Below, one piece after another: positions 1 through 7,102 of a DNA stretch of 64,000 nt. Within the stretch, counting starts at the first letter, position 1. Each line of letters begins with the position of its first letter. Under the pieces are notes generated by a model that saw nothing but the letters and a program-made list of their open reading frames with translations, ran no database searches and was not told where the DNA came from. The DNA is from Streptomyces caelestis (GTDB lineage Bacteria; Actinomycetota; Actinomycetes; Streptomycetales; Streptomycetaceae), in the NCBI RefSeq assembly GCF_001279005.1, contig NZ_LGCN01000074.1:1-64000 (forward strand), given 5' to 3'. Both the position numbers and the translations under genes were made by a program.

Positions 1-699
1 GAGGGGCACCCACAGCTCGTACGTGGAGGAGTCGAACGCCGGCGGCGAGTACGCCAGCACCCGCCGGTGCCGCTCCCCCGCACCCCACCACGGGTCCAGT
101 GCCAGCTCCACCACATTGCGGTGCGTGTTGGCCACGCCCTTCGGCGTCCCGCTCGACCCGGAGGTGTACATCACGTACGCCAACTGATCCGGATGAACCG
201 GTACGTCGAGGGGCGGGGCGTGTTCGGCGGGTTCGGTGACGTCGTCGGTGAGGCGGAGGACGGGCACGGTGCCGGCGAAGGCCGTGGCGTGCTCGTCGTC
301 GCGGTCGGTGAGGAGGAGGGCCGCGCCGGTGTCGGCGAGGATGAACGCGCGCCGCTCCTCGGGCTGGCGGGGGTCGAGGGGGACGTAGCAGCCGCCGGTC
401 TTGAGGACGGCGAGGGCGGTGACGACGTAGTCGAGGGAGCGGTCCTGGAAGAGGCCGACGGCGTCTCCCGGGCGCACGCCCCGGGACCGTAGCCGGCGGG
501 CGAGGGCGTCGGCGGCCCGGTCCAGTGCTCGGTAGGTCAGTTCGTGGCCTTCGCACACCAGCGCCGGCGCGTCGGGGGTACGGGCGGCCTGCGCGGCGAA
601 CAGCTCGTGCAGGGCGCCCTCCGGCAGCCGTACGGCGGTGTCGTTGTAGGCGTCGAGGTCGACGGGGGTGGCGGCCTGGACGGGGTGCCGGTGAGACAT
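1..699 (-). CDS. NRPS adenylation domain, N-terminal part (runs off left edge)
   Basis: Start of a nonribosomal peptide synthetase adenylation domain, which activates an amino acid as aminoacyl-AMP. The visible 233 residues begin with ATG at 699 and read directly into an A domain. Visible core motifs are LTYRALD (A1 region), LKTGGCYVPLDP (A2), YTSGSSGTPKG (A3, the ATP loop) and FDSSTYELW (A4). No condensation domain precedes it, so it is a loading module or a stand-alone A protein. The specificity residues lie beyond the edge, so the substrate cannot be read. It is the last visible gene of a minus-strand operon whose other members look like building-block enzymes, and an MbtH-like protein lies nearby. 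The family call is firm; the product is unknown. Confidence 0.93.
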   Translation of the reverse strand, partial: MSHRHPVQAATPVDLDAYNDTAVRLPEGALHELFAAQAARTPDAPALVCEGHELTYRALDRAADALARRLRSRGVRPGDAVGLFQDRSLDYVVTALAVLKTGGCYVPLDPRQPEERRAFILADTGAALLLTDRDDEHATAFAGTVPVLRLTDDVTEPAEHAPPLDVPVHPDQLAYVMYTSGSSGTPKGVANTHRNVVELALDPWWGAGERHRRVLAYSPPAFDSSTYELWVPL

Positions 700-824
700 C
701 TTCTCAACACCATTCTCGAAAGTTCGGGGTCTGCACGGGTCTCGCGGCGTGCCGGAAACCGGTGCGGCCACGACTGAGGAAGCGCGTGTGCGGTGCGGAA
801 AAGGCGCAGGGGCGCGGCGCCGGG

Positions 825-2108
825 TCAGGCGGCGCCGGATGTCGCCGGTGACATGCGCCAGGCGGCCGGGAGGAGCAGGTCCTCCGGGTCGAGGGCGTTG
901 ACGTGGTACTTGCCGACCGCGCTGGTCAGCATCCGGGTCTCCAGGGCGAAGGCCTCGGCGAGGCGGCGCAGGCCGGCCTCGCGGTCCTCGTCGACGGCGA
1001 GGAGTGCGGCGCGGCCGAGGCCGACGGCGCGGGCGCCGAGGGCGAGGGCCTTGACGGCCCGGGTGCCCTCCCACATGCGGCCGCTGGCGAGGAGGCAGCG
1101 GTCCTTGCGGCCGACGCGGCGCAGGCAGTCGGCGAGCGGCAGTCCGACGTGGGAGAGAAAGCCGGTGGGCGCCCATGCGGTGCCGCCCTCGGCGCCGTCG
1201 ACGGTGACGGCGTCGGCGCCGGCCGCCCAGGCGGTGGCCGCGGCGAGGGCGACGTCCCGGCCGGGGTGCAGCTTCACCCATACCTTGACTCGGGGAAAGT
1301 TGTTGCGCATGAGCCGGACCTGCTGGCGCAGGATCTCCTCGGTGAAGGTGCCGGGGCTACTGGCCCGCAGCACCCTGTCGCTGTCGGCGCCGAACACCTC
1401 GTCGGTGGCGTACTGTTCGGCGACACGGCCGGCGGTGTCGCGGTCGAGGACGGTGAGGCCGCCGAGGCCGGGCTTGGCGCCCTGGCCGACCTTCAGCTCG
1501 AAGGCGAGCCGGCCGGTGGCGAGCAGGGGCTCGCTGACGGGGTCGCTGTAGACGAGGTTCCACACCTCGGCGTCGGCGTCCTCGGTGGACTGCTGGAGCG
1601 CGACGCCGCCGTGCTCGTCGTCGGCTGCCTCCGCGTAGGCGGCGATCCGGCCGAGCAGCGGGGTGACCCCGGCGCCGTCGGCGTCGCGATAGCCGTTGAC
1701 GGGGACCACGTTCTCGCCGATGACCAGGGGGACGCCGAGCCGGGCGGCCTGCCGGCCGACGGCCTCGCCGAGGTGGTGGCTGGCGACCTGGGTGGAGCCG
1801 AACGCGGAGACGTACAACGGCAGTCGGCTGGTGAAACCACCGATGACCGTTTCGAGTTCGACATCGCTGTACAGGGGCTCGCGGCCGAGGTCGATGAGCT
1901 TCTTCAGGCGCTCGGGCATGAAGACCGGCGGGACGATCCTGATGCGCTCCAAGTCGTCGTCCCGGTCGGGCGCGTACGGTGCCGGGCCGGCGCCGAGCAG
2001 TCCGTTGCCGTAGCCGGACTCGGCGGGGAAGACAGCGGCGGCGCCGAGCCGGGCGCGGGAGCGGACCTCTTCCTCGGGGAAGCCGTTCGCGACGAGTGCG
2101 GTGCTCAC
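825..2108 (-). CDS. Glutamate-synthase-like FMN-binding protein, stand-alone
   Basis: A 427-aa protein resembling the FMN-binding synthase domain of glutamate synthase large subunits, without the glutaminase domain or the Fe-S and NADPH parts. Visible traits are the TIM-barrel phosphate/FMN region (GADAVTVDGAEGGT), a FELKVGQGAKPGLGG stretch typical of the family, and a WVKLHPGRD strand. GTG start at 2108 overlaps the previous gene's stop by 4 bp, so translation is coupled. In GltB this domain reductively aminates 2-oxoglutarate. As a single domain in an NRPS operon it may act on a cluster-specific keto acid or amino acid. That role is inferred from family and context only. Confidence 0.85.
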   Translation of the reverse strand: MSTALVANGFPEEEVRSRARLGAAAVFPAESGYGNGLLGAGPAPYAPDRDDDLERIRIVPPVFMPERLKKLIDLGREPLYSDVELETVIGGFTSRLPLYVSAFGSTQVASHHLGEAVGRQAARLGVPLVIGENVVPVNGYRDADGAGVTPLLGRIAAYAEAADDEHGGVALQQSTEDADAEVWNLVYSDPVSEPLLATGRLAFELKVGQGAKPGLGGLTVLDRDTAGRVAEQYATDEVFGADSDRVLRASSPGTFTEEILRQQVRLMRNNFPRVKVWVKLHPGRDVALAAATAWAAGADAVTVDGAEGGTAWAPTGFLSHVGLPLADCLRRVGRKDRCLLASGRMWEGTRAVKALALGARAVGLGRAALLAVDEDREAGLRRLAEAFALETRMLTSAVGKYHVNALDPEDLLLPAAWRMSPATSGAA

Positions 2109-3121
2109 GCCGACACCACCCCGGGGAGCTTCGGGTAGGCGCTGGCCTGCCAGACGGCCTGCCGTCCGGTGACGTACCGGGTGAAGCGCTCCAGGCCGAT
2201 GCCGAAGCCGGAGCCGGCGGGGATGCCGCGGCGGGCCAGGTCCAGGTACCAGCCGTACTTGGCCGGGTTCTCGCCGGTCTCGCGCATGCGGGTGACGAGG
2301 GTGGCGTAGTCGTGCTCGCGCTCGCTGCCGCTGGCGAGTTCACCGTAGCCCTCGGGTGCGATGAGGTCGAAGTTGCGCAGCACGCCGGGCCGTCGGGGGT
2401 CCTCCTTGTCGTAGAAGCCGCGCGATCCCTTGGGGTAGTCGGTGATGAAGAAGGGGCGGTCGGCGTCGGCGGAGACGATCTCCTCGCCCTGCCAGTCGAT
2501 CTCGGCGGCGGGGTCCTGCGGGTGCCCGGCGGCGATCAGGTCGGCGGTGGCGCGGGCGTGCCCGACGCGGCCGAAGGTGTCGGCGACGGCCTGGCGCAGG
2601 GTGTCGGTGTCACGGCCGAGCACGTCCAGTTCGGCGGGCATCGAGGCGACGACGTCGGTGACGACGTGGGTGACGAGCTGCTCGGCGAGGCGCATCGCGT
2701 CCTCGCGGCGGGCGTCGCGCATCTCCACGTCGATCTGGTGGAACTCGGCGAGGTGGCGGTGGGTCACGGCCGTCTCGACGGGCTCCAGGCGGACGTTGGG
2801 CGCGATGTAGAAGATCTTGTCGAAAGCGAGCAGCGAGGCCTGCTTGTAGAGGATGGCGCTCGTCATCAGCTTGTACTTGTGGCCGTAGAAGTCGACGTCC
2901 ACCTGCTTGGAGCCGCGGATGCCGGGATCGGTGACCGGGCCGATGAGGGGCGGCAGCAGTTCCTGGAAACCGTGTGCGGTCAGGAAGGCACGGGTGGCGG
3001 CGAGCATGCGGCTCTGCACGCGCAGGGTGGCCCGGGTGCGAGGGTCGGTGAGGTGGGTGTCGGGCGAGGACGGGAACGGCGTCAGCGCCTCGTCCACGGC
3101 CTCGGGGGTGGTCACGGTCAT
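2105..3121 (-). CDS. Class II aaRS-fold ligase, asparagine-synthetase / AsnRS-like
   Basis: A 338-aa catalytic core of an asparaginyl/aspartyl-tRNA synthetase-like protein. Class II motif 2 is visible as HLAEFHQIDVEM and motif 3 as GIGLERF. The N-terminal OB-fold anticodon-binding domain of true AsnRS is missing, as in archaeal asparagine synthetases related to AsnRS, which adenylate aspartate and amidate it with ammonia. It follows the two glutamate mutase genes directly, so amidation or peptide-type ligation of aspartate or 3-methylaspartate is an attractive role, but this is inference. ATG at 3121 was chosen because GGAGG lies at good spacing; an ATG at 3127 would overlap the upstream stop by 4 bp. 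Confidence 0.8.
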   Translation of the reverse strand: MTVTTPEAVDEALTPFPSSPDTHLTDPRTRATLRVQSRMLAATRAFLTAHGFQELLPPLIGPVTDPGIRGSKQVDVDFYGHKYKLMTSAILYKQASLLAFDKIFYIAPNVRLEPVETAVTHRHLAEFHQIDVEMRDARREDAMRLAEQLVTHVVTDVVASMPAELDVLGRDTDTLRQAVADTFGRVGHARATADLIAAGHPQDPAAEIDWQGEEIVSADADRPFFITDYPKGSRGFYDKEDPRRPGVLRNFDLIAPEGYGELASGSEREHDYATLVTRMRETGENPAKYGWYLDLARRGIPAGSGFGIGLERFTRYVTGRQAVWQASAYPKLPGVVSA

Positions 3122-3123
3122 GG

Positions 3124-4449
3124 TCATGCCTCCAGGAGGTCGTGGGTGCGCTCGACGGCGGCCGCGCGCTGCGGGCCGGGAGCGGAGCGGGGACCGGGGG
3201 TCCGGTCGTACCGGCGCTGTACGTAGGTCAGGGCGTCGTGCAGGCCGGCGGCGGTGAGCCGGGCGCCGCGCTGTCCGGCGACCCGGCCGATGGGCAGGGC
3301 CCCGATGTCCGACCAGGTGAGCCGACCGGCGCCGTCGATGTGGCTGCGGGTGCGGCCGGCGTTGTCGGGGTGCAGGCAGAAGGGGACGTCCAGGTAGCCG
3401 CGCTCGAACGCCTTGAGCAGCGCGCTGCCGGGGTCGGCGTCCAGGTCGAGTACGGCGTCCACGAGGGCGCGGGCCTCGGCGTAGACGGGGTTGTCGGCCG
3501 TGTCGAGGGCGTCGGCCGGGGAGCCGGGTGCGGTCGCCGCGGCACGGGCGGCGGCCCGGGCGGCGACACGCAGGGCCGCCACGTTCTCGGCGACGGTCGG
3601 GATGCGGTGTGCCTCGGCGGAGGTCTTCACGATGAGCCGGTCGGCGCCGGCGCGGACGGCCAGCTCGGCGGAGCGCTCCAACAGGGCGCGGGCGCCGTGC
3701 GGGGAACGGGGGTAGACCCCCATGTAGGTGTAGACGACGACGTGCCAGTCGGTGTCGGGGAGGAGTTCGGCCGCGAGACGGCGCAGGGCGCGGACCGCCT
3801 GCCGGTCCTGCTCGGGGCTGGTCTGCTGGGTGTAGCTGAGGGAGACGGAGCGCAGTCCGGCCCGGTGGAAGAAGACCCCTTCCAGGGCGCTGATCGCCAC
3901 CAGCAGTCCGGGCGGGCACAGTTGGCCGAGCATACAGCCGCCGAAGCTCTCCAGGTGCGGTTCGGCGCCCTCGGCACGGAGCGCGGCCAACTGTTCGCAG
4001 GCCTCCTGCCAGTTGCGCACCGAGTCGACCAGCGGGGTGCGGCCGTAGGGCAGGCAGTACGAGACCGGGCCGCCCTCGGTGGCGGTCAGGCCCAGCCGGG
4101 CGAGCGCGGCGACGATCCGCTGCGGGCGTGCCGAGCCGTGCCGGACCTGGACGGGGAAGGCGGGACCGGGGATGCCGTCCAGGACCCAGTGGGAGGTGTG
4201 CGGGCTGTAGGAGGTGATGGGGTAGCCGTTGAGCGGGACGTCCGCGTTGAGGGCCCGTACGACGGCCGGTTCGTCGCCGACGCGTGTGTAGCTGTCGATG
4301 GTGAGGGTGCCGGCGACCGCGTCCGCCGCGTGCTTGGTGGCGAGCAGTCCCGCCCGCATGCGGGCGGGCCCGGAGAAGCCCATGCGGGGCTGCACCACGA
4401 GGGCGCCCCGGGCGCGGGCGGCGGCCACGAACCGTCCGAACGACGTCAC
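3124..4449 (-). CDS. Glutamate mutase (methylaspartate mutase) large subunit
   Basis: A 441-aa homologue of the epsilon (large) subunit of coenzyme B12-dependent glutamate mutase, which interconverts L-glutamate and L-threo-3-methylaspartate. The barrel signature GGPVSYCLPYGRTPL followed by RNWQEA matches the family, as do the early PRMGF-type segment and the NGYP and IVKTSAEA stretches. It is somewhat shorter than clostridial MutE (about 480 aa). GTG at 4449 overlaps the small-subunit stop by 4 bp. In antibiotic clusters such as friulimicin, skyllamycin and vicenistatin, similar pairs supply 3-methylaspartate to an assembly line. The same use is likely here, given the A domain at the end of the operon. 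Confidence 0.9.
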   Translation of the reverse strand: MTSFGRFVAAARARGALVVQPRMGFSGPARMRAGLLATKHAADAVAGTLTIDSYTRVGDEPAVVRALNADVPLNGYPITSYSPHTSHWVLDGIPGPAFPVQVRHGSARPQRIVAALARLGLTATEGGPVSYCLPYGRTPLVDSVRNWQEACEQLAALRAEGAEPHLESFGGCMLGQLCPPGLLVAISALEGVFFHRAGLRSVSLSYTQQTSPEQDRQAVRALRRLAAELLPDTDWHVVVYTYMGVYPRSPHGARALLERSAELAVRAGADRLIVKTSAEAHRIPTVAENVAALRVAARAAARAAATAPGSPADALDTADNPVYAEARALVDAVLDLDADPGSALLKAFERGYLDVPFCLHPDNAGRTRSHIDGAGRLTWSDIGALPIGRVAGQRGARLTAAGLHDALTYVQRRYDRTPGPRSAPGPQRAAAVERTHDLLEA

Positions 4450-4943
4450 CGTGCCGCTCCTTCCCGGGGTCCGGCCGGCGCCGGCGGGGTCCGGTCCGTC
4501 GCCAGCGCGGTGACGAACGCCTCGAAGGGCCCCAGGCCCTGCTCGTCGTGGAAGACCGCGTCGAACCCCGCGGCCAGCAGCCGCCGCCGGTGCCCGTCCT
4601 GCCCCTCGGCGCCCCGCACACCGAGCTTGCCGCCGACGACGGCCGGGAGCCCGGCCAGTTCCCAGCGTGCCCGGAGCGCCCGGACGAGGTGCTCGGCGTC
4701 GTGGAACCCGTGGCCGTTCACGCTGCTCACCACGAGCAGGTCGGGCTGGTACTTGCAGCACGACTCGACGATCTCGTCCTGCGAGATGCACGGCCCCAGA
4801 TTGACGACGTGGTGTCCGAGGTCTTCGAGCAGCAATTGCATGAACACGAGATTCCAGGTGTGTGCATCGGACGACAGTCCGGTGACCACGACGTCCAGCG
4901 GCCCGGATGGATCTCGGGGCGCCAATTCCGCAGGCTGCGTCAT
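4446..4943 (-). CDS. Glutamate mutase small subunit, cobalamin-binding
   Basis: A roughly 165-aa B12-binding (flavodoxin-like) protein, the partner of the large subunit encoded immediately downstream with a 4-bp overlap. The cobalamin-ligand region reads SSDAHTWN: Asp and His of the DxHxxG motif are present, but the final Gly is Asn. Further family landmarks are SSVNGHG and VVGGKLGV. The start is uncertain. ATG at 4943 is used; an in-frame TTG at 4970 would add MTSHDVDEV but has no clear ribosome binding site. It is the first gene of the operon leading to the NRPS. Together the two subunits would make 3-methylaspartate. Confidence 0.85.
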   Translation of the reverse strand: MTQPAELAPRDPSGPLDVVVTGLSSDAHTWNLVFMQLLLEDLGHHVVNLGPCISQDEIVESCCKYQPDLLVVSSVNGHGFHDAEHLVRALRARWELAGLPAVVGGKLGVRGAEGQDGHRRRLLAAGFDAVFHDEQGLGPFEAFVTALATDRTPPAPAGPREGAAR

Positions 4944-5278
4944 CACTTCGTCCACATCATGGGATGTCAAGGGGAGAAGGAGGTCCTGGATGGCCCGGGA
5001 CTTCCCTCCGCCGTCGATCGTAGGAACGCGGTACGCGGCTCACCGGCGTCCCGGGCGGCAGCCGGGCGGCAGTTGCCGCTGCCGGCCGATGCGGTGTTCC
5101 CGGCCCGGCGTACAGTCGGTTCCCGGCGCCGCGCCGGCGTGAAGGACGCGTGGGAAACGCGGTCGCCGCGCCATTCCGGCGCACGCCCGCGCAGCGCGGG
5201 TGCGAGCGAAATCGACGTCGGAGAATGCGCACGCGCGGGTGGCCGGCGTCATTCCGTACCTTGCGAAGGAGCAGACCC
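4944..5278. other. Divergent intergenic region, cluster promoters
   Basis: About 335 bp between the minus-strand glutamate mutase operon and the plus-strand small gene. It must hold both promoters. AAGGAG just before 5279 is a clear ribosome binding site for the plus-strand gene. No convincing -35/-10 pair or repeat was identified. Confidence 0.5.
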
Positions 5279-5560
5279 ATGTCCCAGATCTCCCCTGTCG
5301 CCGCCCCGGACGACATGCTGGCCGCGGCGCTGCGCGAGGCCATGTGCCAGGCCGATCGTCGTGAGCCGGTGGGCGAGGCGAAGTTCGCGGTGCTGGAAGC
5401 GGCGGTGCAACTGCTCGACGCCGACCGGCCCGAGCTGGCCGACCAGCCCCAGCTGCGCACGGAGCTGCTGCGCGAGGCGCTCGGCGCGGTGCGGGCCGCC
5501 GTCGTCGCCGCCGGGGTCGCCGTCACGCGCGCCCGCCAGGCCGCGGGCGTGACGGTCTGA
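5279..5560 (+). CDS. Small helical protein of unknown function in the NRPS region
   Basis: A 93-aa acidic, Ala/Leu-rich protein (MSQISPVAAPDDMLAAALRE...) predicted by eye to be almost entirely helical. ATG at 5279 is preceded by GAAGGAG at good spacing, and codon use is typical of the window. It has no signal peptide, membrane segment, Cys or recognisable motif. It lies between the divergent building-block operon and the MbtH-like gene on the same strand as the latter, so it is probably co-expressed with biosynthesis. I do not recognise the family. A small accessory or carrier-associated role is possible but unsupported; it lacks the GxDS phosphopantetheine motif, so it is not a carrier protein. 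Confidence 0.75.
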   Translation: MSQISPVAAPDDMLAAALREAMCQADRREPVGEAKFAVLEAAVQLLDADRPELADQPQLRTELLREALGAVRAAVVAAGVAVTRARQAAGVTV

Positions 5561-5733
5561 CCGTCCCGGCGGCCTCTTCGGGCCGGAGCTCCGGCCGATC
5601 CGGCGCCGGTATGCCGCCCAACTGCCGCCCGCACTGCCCGGTCTCACGGGGTGGGACGCCTAGCGTCGAGGAAGCGGTGCGGTGGCGACCTCCCTGTACC
5701 GACCCGTTCCACGGACCTACAGAGGTGACTTCC

Positions 5734-5946
5734 ATGGCAACCAACCCGTTCGACGACGCCGACGGCCGTTTCGTCGTCCTGGTCAACGACGAGGGCCAGC
5801 ACTCGCTGTGGCCCGCCCGCATCCGGCGCCCGGACGGCTGGCGGCAGGTGCGCGAGGAGGGCAGCAAGCAGGAGTGCACCGAGTACATCGAGACCCACTG
5901 GACGGACCTGCGACCGCGTTCGGTGGTGGCCGCGATGGGCGGCTGA
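5734..5946 (+). CDS. MbtH-like protein
   Basis: A 70-aa MbtH-family protein, the small chaperone-like partner that many NRPS adenylation domains need for folding or activity. The signature is complete: NPFDD, F-VLVN, HSLWP, PDGW and HWTDLRPRSV, including the three conserved tryptophans. The start at 5734 (MATNPF) fits the family length; longer in-frame extensions upstream do not match. It stands about 170 bp after the small helical gene and is followed by a strong bidirectional terminator. It most likely serves the A domain at the left edge. Confidence 0.96.
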   Translation: MATNPFDDADGRFVVLVNDEGQHSLWPARIRRPDGWRQVREEGSKQECTEYIETHWTDLRPRSVVAAMGG

Positions 5947-5960
5947 GTCGTCCGGCCCGC

Positions 5961-6013
5961 ACCGGGGCGGCGTCGGCAGGGCTCCGCGTGAGCCGTACCG
6001 ACGCCGCCCCGGT
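5961..6013. terminator. Bidirectional hairpin terminator
   Basis: Perfect 16-bp inverted repeat: 5961-5976 (ACCGGGGCGGCGTCGG) pairs with 5998-6013, with a 21-nt loop. It lies between the convergent ends of the MbtH-like gene and the carbamoyltransferase gene, as expected for a shared terminator. Confidence 0.8.
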
Positions 6014-6033
6014 GTGCGGCCCGTTGGACGCCC

Positions 6034-6960
6034 TCAGTCCCGCAGGCCCACCACGCACCACTCCAGGACCGCCATCGCGGCCGTCATCTTGTGGTGGGCC
6101 TGCCGCCAGGCGAGGCTGCGTCCGCCGTCCAGGATCTCGTCGGTGACCTCCTGACCGCGTACGGCGGGCAGGTCGTGCAGGAACACGGTGTGCGGGCCGC
6201 TGTGGCGGTCGAAGAAGTCCCGGTCGACACGGAACCCCTCGAACGCGGCCAGCCAGTTCGGGTCGGCCTTGGGCACGCCCATGGTCTGCCAGCGGCTGGT
6301 GTAGATCGCGTCCACCGGGCCCTCGACCGCGGCCGGATCGGTGATCCGGCCGACCTGGTGGCGGCCGCCGCTCAGCTCGTCGACCAGGTCGAGGGTGCTC
6401 TTGGGCACCTCGTAGCCCTCGGGGCACAGCAGGGTGATCCGCAGCTCGGGGACGAGCGCGCCGGCCAGCGCGAGGGCGGCTCCGGAGCTGTTGCCCTCGC
6501 CGACGACGAGCAGGTGCCGCCCGGCGAGACTCCCGAAGTGCTCGGTGAGCGTGGTCAGGTCGGCGACGGCCTGGGTGGGGTGCTCGTCCAGGCTGAGCGC
6601 GTTGACCACGGCGAGGTCGGGGCTGGTGCCGAGCCGGCGTATCTCCTCGACGTCGCCGTTGGTGCGGACGACGAGCGCGTCCAGGTACTGGCCGAGGACG
6701 CGGCTGGTGTCCTCCACCGTCTCGCCGGTGGTCAGCTGGAGTTCGTCCGGTCCGAAGGTGATGACGTCGGCGCCCAGCCGGGTGGCCCCGCTCCAGAACG
6801 ACGTGCGGGTCCGGGTGGAGGACTTGCGGAAGTAGACGCCCACCTGACGGCCGGTCAGTGGGCGGTCCTCGACGTCCCCGCGGCCGAACTCGACGGCACG
6901 GGCGACGATACGGGTGAGCTGCTCGGGCCGGAGGTCGGCGAGCGAGATCAGGTTGCGCAT
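6034..6960 (-). CDS. Carbamoyltransferase, ornithine-carbamoyltransferase family, altered substrate motif
   Basis: A 308-aa member of the aspartate/ornithine carbamoyltransferase family, which moves the carbamoyl group of carbamoyl phosphate to an amine. The carbamoyl-phosphate motif STRTRTSF and the HPTQ motif are intact. The ornithine-binding HCLP motif of anabolic OTCases reads HDLP here (in FLHDLPAVRGQEV), and the usual D-x-x-x-SMG loop is replaced by TSRWQTMG. The acceptor is therefore probably not plain ornithine. Its position between the MbtH-like gene and the cluster regulators suggests formation of a ureido group on a peptide building block, comparable in concept to the carbamoyltransferases proposed for viomycin and capreomycin. 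ATG at 6960 is used. Confidence 0.85.
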   Translation of the reverse strand: MRNLISLADLRPEQLTRIVARAVEFGRGDVEDRPLTGRQVGVYFRKSSTRTRTSFWSGATRLGADVITFGPDELQLTTGETVEDTSRVLGQYLDALVVRTNGDVEEIRRLGTSPDLAVVNALSLDEHPTQAVADLTTLTEHFGSLAGRHLLVVGEGNSSGAALALAGALVPELRITLLCPEGYEVPKSTLDLVDELSGGRHQVGRITDPAAVEGPVDAIYTSRWQTMGVPKADPNWLAAFEGFRVDRDFFDRHSGPHTVFLHDLPAVRGQEVTDEILDGGRSLAWRQAHHKMTAAMAVLEWCVVGLRD

Positions 6961-7102
6961 GGCGGGAGACCTTTCGGTGACGGACGGATGCCGGGAGGGA
7001 AGGGGAGGGGGAAGGGCGGGTGTCCGGGCGGTGGGCGGGGCGGCGCCCCGGTGATCGGAAGGGGGCCCGTGAGGACCGCGGGCCGGTGGGCGGGCGGCCG
7101 GT

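Noticed and set aside
5611..5733. Upstream extension of the MbtH-like gene
   Set aside because: Adds 41 residues unlike any MbtH protein; the ATG at 5734 gives the family length and motif order.
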